Under the pieces are notes generated by a model. The model saw only the letters and a program-made list of their open reading frames with translations, did no database searches and was not told where the DNA came from. Below, in pieces: positions 60,277-64,000 of a DNA stretch of 64,000 nucleotides. Within the stretch, counting starts at the first letter, position 1; each line of letters opens with the position of its first letter. Source of the stretch: Liolophura sinensis (Eukaryota; Mollusca; Polyplacophora; Chitonida; Chitonidae); NCBI RefSeq assembly GCF_032854445.1, contig NC_088303.1, forward strand, positions 34,975,501-35,039,500, given 5' to 3'. Position numbers and translations under genes: made by a program.

Positions 60277-60621
60277 TTAAATATTGTTTTGTTATCTTCT
60301 TGCCATCATGGTGGGCTGCATGCAGTGTTGTTTGCATATATATGCTAACTCGTACAAGGTGTGTGAATCTGTATGATTTTAGGTATTGGCCTTGAAGTTC
60401 ATTTCTTAAAAACCATGCTCATGCGCACATCCAAACTTAAAAACATTTTCCAGTAATCAGCACATACATATACAAACTGAAATGCAGTCCAATCTTTTTT
60501 GGCTAATTCTTTTTGTTCTAAACTGCTCTTTAGTAGGCCCATACATTCTTCATGTTTGATTTTTTTTTTGTTGCTCCATACCGTAATATAGATGTTGTTC
60601 AACATACATGACTGGTCTTTC

Positions 60622-61160
60622 TCTTACCATGTTGTACTGAGGTACATTCTCCATGGCTATTCTTTGTTTTACCATGTTACAGTACTGAGGTACATTCTCC
60701 ATGGCCATTCTTTGTTTTACCATGTTGTACTGAGGTACATTCTCCATGTCTATTCTTTGTTTTACCATGTTGTACTGAGGTACATTCTCCATGGCCATGC
60801 TTTGCTTTACCATGTTGTACTGAGGTACATTCTCCATGGCCATTCTTTGTTTTACCATGTTGTACTGAGGTACATTCTCCATGGCCATTCTTTGCTTTAC
60901 CATGTTGTACTGAGGTACATTCTCCATGGCCATTCTTTATTTTACCATGTTGTACTGAGGTACATTCTCCATGGCTATTCTTTGCTTTACCATACTGTAA
61001 TGAGGTACTTTCTCCATGGCCATTCTTTGCTGTACCATACTTTACTGAGGTACATTCTCCATTGGTATTCTTTGTTCTACCTTACTGTAGTACATATGTT
61101 GTTACATTCTCTCTGGCTATTCTTTGCTGTACCATACTTTACTGAGGTGCATTCTCCATG
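60622..61160. repeat. 45-bp minisatellite, ~12 copies
   Basis: The unit contains ACCATGTTGTACTGAGGTAC followed by ATTCTCCATGGCCATTC. The spacing is exactly 45 bp for most copies, with one 3-bp insertion near 60681. Copies decay towards 61160. The 15-codon period keeps frames open on both strands; they are not genes. Confidence 0.93.
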
Positions 61161-61861
61161 GATATTCTTTGCCCCATAAACATACTGTGCTATAGGTACT
61201 CTACAGACTTGAACATTCGTACCAGACTATTCTTGTCTGTACCATACCATAGTTTAAACACATCACACAACAGCCATAACCATTCATTCTGTGACATAAT
61301 ATGCTGCACTCTAGGTGCAACCTTTATTCTTTGTTGCCTTTCCTACACACACACTCTAAATCTTCAACACAATCAACCACAGACGTCGTGCATGTTTTTG
61401 TATATTAAATGAATGGTGCCTAATCTGTTTATTGAGCTGCTACCTGGAGAGGTTGATGTATAATTTCGCATACATTCCTGTGAGGCTATAACCTAAACAA
61501 GACATGTTTAGTCTTCCAAGTTTGTTTTCAGATTACATCTAAAGTTACTTCTCAAATTTATTGACTATTTAGGGTATGTACAAAACTGAGCTCTGCAAAA
61601 ACTCCTTGGGTCTATTTCATATTGTGTATTGATATATGTGCATTACACGCACAGGTAGTTGCAGTCTGTAACATGCTGCATCGTTTTATAAGTGGATTTT
61701 TCTGTGGTGAACCACCGTGTACTTGACTACTTTTCGTGCCCCTGTGTGTGTGTGTGTGTTTTTTTTTTTTACCATTTTGCAGAATAGTAGTCACAAAAGA
61801 CCTGTTACTGAATAGAACGCAGAAGCTCCAGGATTCTCTGTTCTGTCTCATCTCTTGGCAG
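61161..61861. other. Non-coding, with (GT)n and poly-T
   Basis: A short (TG)n run at about 61744-61759 followed by poly-T. No coding signal until the candidate acceptor described in the findings at 61861 and 61949. Confidence 0.6.
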
Positions 61862-62713
61862 CTCCTGAGATCCCACAGGGATTAAGTTTAACCGAACATA
61901 TTAACAATTCTGCTTGCATCTGTGTTTTGTTAGCTCATTGTTATTGCAGGTGAAAAAACGCAGATGCATCATAGATTGTGTGTGAGAGAAAGCAGGCCTG
62001 GGTTTATTCAGAATTCCGTATCACTCCTAGCTAGCAGGATTGCTTGTTTATGACCCGAAAACAAAGTTGTCGACCAGGATGGATGAGCAATTTTGTGCGG
62101 CTACCTCAGCCTTGCTGTAGTGTGTCGTAATATTCACCTCTCCTTGACTGCCTAATAATTCTTTATGAAGTGCCCCAAAGCAAGTCTGCTTAATCTCCAC
62201 CCAGGCGAGAAATATTACACAGTATGCCACAATGCTGGCCGGAGCTTGGTAATGAATCCACGCCCCAGCGACTTGTCCAGTCTGTCATCACTCTCAAAAG
62301 GTTAACGGGCCATAGACAATTTGCAATGAAAAATGAAAGCGACATAAACATAATGTCCGCCTGGCTCGTTCTTTCCATCAAAGGCTTTGGTCGGTGTCAT
62401 CTGAGGCAGTATGTGGATGGAAAACTTTGACATAAAATGTCATTTCTCTGGTATTATTACTTTGTAGTTCAAGTGAGATTAATCCCGCTTTTTGGGCTAG
62501 GTCTTGAAAATTAAAAGTCTCAGAAAGAGTATCATGCCAGGACAGAAATGCTTATTATATTTTCCTACCTGTCAATTTGTGTTCGTTTACTTCCCCTGTA
62601 TTTGATTGGTATATGTTGGAAAGTAAGATATGGCACTTACATGAAGGACATTACACTGAGTCTTTGATGAAGGACTACACTAGGTGTCCAGAACAGAACA
62701 TTCAAAGTTTTGG

Positions 62714-62880
62714 TGGGGATTCTGTGGCTGAGTGGTTAATGTGCTACTGCAGTACATTGATTCAGGAGCCTTTAATCCATGCAGTCACTATGCGTTTCAT
62801 TCCGGCTCAGGATGGCTTCCTCTCTGGTCATATGGGAGAAGGTTGTGGTAAACTTTCTCGCAACCTTCGGATCTGAGTTG
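62714..62880 (+). mobile_element. SINE family A, 5' half
   Basis: The head GGGATTCTGTGGCTGAGTGG with TTAATGTGCTACTGC leads to CAGGAGCCTTTAATCCATGC, GGCTTCCTCTCTGGTCATAT and CTCGCAACCTTCGG. It is truncated before the 3' tail. Confidence 0.72.
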
Positions 62881-64000
62881 CACTTATGCAGGAAAAAAAG
62901 TACACCCCCATTCCACATGTTCCACCCTCATGAGCTTGTAACACACAATACTTGACTTCATTTCTCTGAAATTTAGAGTTCTATTGATCTTAGGAAGGTG
63001 TTCAAAGGTTTGCTTGGAAGCTACACGTTGGATGATAGCCTACAAGAAACATGTGTTCCAGAATAGTAGCAGAATGTTTGATGACCTTTTTTCGGGATAC
63101 TTAGTCTATAATTTGCCAAATCTTGACGGTTTACTCTGAACACTCAGGTTTCTTTCACCCATAATACTGCTAAAATATATGATTACGTTTGAAAGGTAAG
63201 TCAATTTGACCATCCTCTGTTATCATTTTAGCAATCTCGGTGCATACAACTATGCACTTGCTTCCTTGGCACTCAGCATTTAAAGGTATGCCAAGTAGTG
63301 GTATACCCATTGTTCATGTACATTGTGTCTGAGTAGGTTAGGTGCCATCTGGCATGACCATCATCAACAGTGTGTTTTAGTGATGCAGCACTAAAAATGT
63401 TATGGCATTTATGATTAAGGCGATGTGATGTTGAAAGTTAAAGTATAAAACCAGTGTGAAGAACTGGAGATAATACTATCCAAAAAAAAAATTAATGTGT
63501 AATAAATGATTATTTTATAATTTTTCTTTGCATTTCTTTTCTGTTATTTAATACAACAAATTTAAACATTGTTTGCCATAAATTCTTTATTATGATGTCA
63601 TAAACCATTGATATATTAGTATAGTTTTATATTTCTAGGGTTTTTTATTTACAATACTTAGTGGAGTACCACTTCCCACACAATGGCAACTCAGGTCCAA
63701 GCTGAAGATAAGCAGAAAATAATACGTTGCCAGTTCTCCACAAAATGTTACGGAATAAACAGCAGACTACAGGGTTTATAGGCCTAAATTACTCCAGGCT
63801 AAAAGATTCCGCCTAGAATAGCAGTCAACTAGACGAAATTAGTGTGAAGTAGACTTTATGTTTTAATTCACAATTTAGAAAAAATCCTTCCACTGTGCGT
63901 AAACCTGTTGAAGATATGTGTCCCGTTAAGACTGCCATTGTGAACAAAAGATATCTACTCTGATCAGTACATTAAATTAACACTCACATAATTAAAATGA
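62881..64000. other. No supported feature
   Basis: AT-rich sequence without recognisable repeats or coding exons. It may still be intronic to ZFP64 or lie downstream of it. Confidence 0.5.

Noticed and set aside
60550-61179. 195-codon plus frame and 127-codon minus frame
   Set aside because: Translation of the 45-bp minisatellite on both strands.

Overview
This is eukaryotic, intron-rich nuclear DNA from an animal. The orthologues present (TMEM26, a SAMD9-like immune NTPase and ZFP64) and the abundance of two tRNA-derived SINE families point to a lophotrochozoan, most likely a mollusc. One SINE family ends in a CAAATAAATAAATA-type tail and the other in a GTACGACGTTAAACCCCAAG tail. The species assignment is an inference from these repeats and cannot be proven from the sequence alone. 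There are no bacterial operons, no CRISPR arrays and no convincing tRNA or rRNA genes. Most short open frames are chance frames or lie inside tandem repeats.

Layout. Positions 1-8640 are intergenic and repeat-rich, with a roughly 90-bp tandem repeat, a MITE next to a SINE, and a 30-bp minisatellite inside a diverged duplication. Positions 8642-17621 (+) hold a complete TMEM26 orthologue in four coding exons (393 codons). Its intron 1 contains a long-armed inverted-repeat element carrying two CRE palindromes. Positions 17622-28480 are a gene desert with a fold-back transposon, (AT)n tracts and small duplications. Positions 35302-28483 (-) hold a CARD-SAM-AlbA-NTPase-TPR-OB gene of the SAMD9/SAMD9L family. 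A 4.8-kb single exon carries almost all of SAMD9, and a separate 5' exon encodes a CARD. A TATA-box promoter candidate lies near 35.9 kb. Positions 36200-46900 are transposon-rich, with a LINE endonuclease relic, a 0.4-kb dispersed duplication, an internally deleted Tc1/mariner copy with intact terminal repeats, SINEs and fold-back elements. They include a candidate ZFP64 promoter and first exon near 42.5 kb. Positions 47017-57048 (+) hold six consecutive exons of a ZFP64 orthologue with 11 zinc fingers followed by a Q-rich region. The last exons run on in this window or beyond it. Three large minisatellites with periods of 27, 20 and 45 bp sit in its introns and downstream.

The three genes are not an operon or a pathway. 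TMEM26 is a multipass membrane protein, the CARD-SAMD9 protein is a predicted intracellular innate-immune effector or sensor, and ZFP64 is a nuclear transcription factor. The strongest candidate for unusual biology is the CARD-SAMD9 fusion. It joins a death-fold signalling module to a SAMD9-type AlbA/NTPase effector, an arrangement reminiscent of STAND/NLR immune receptors.
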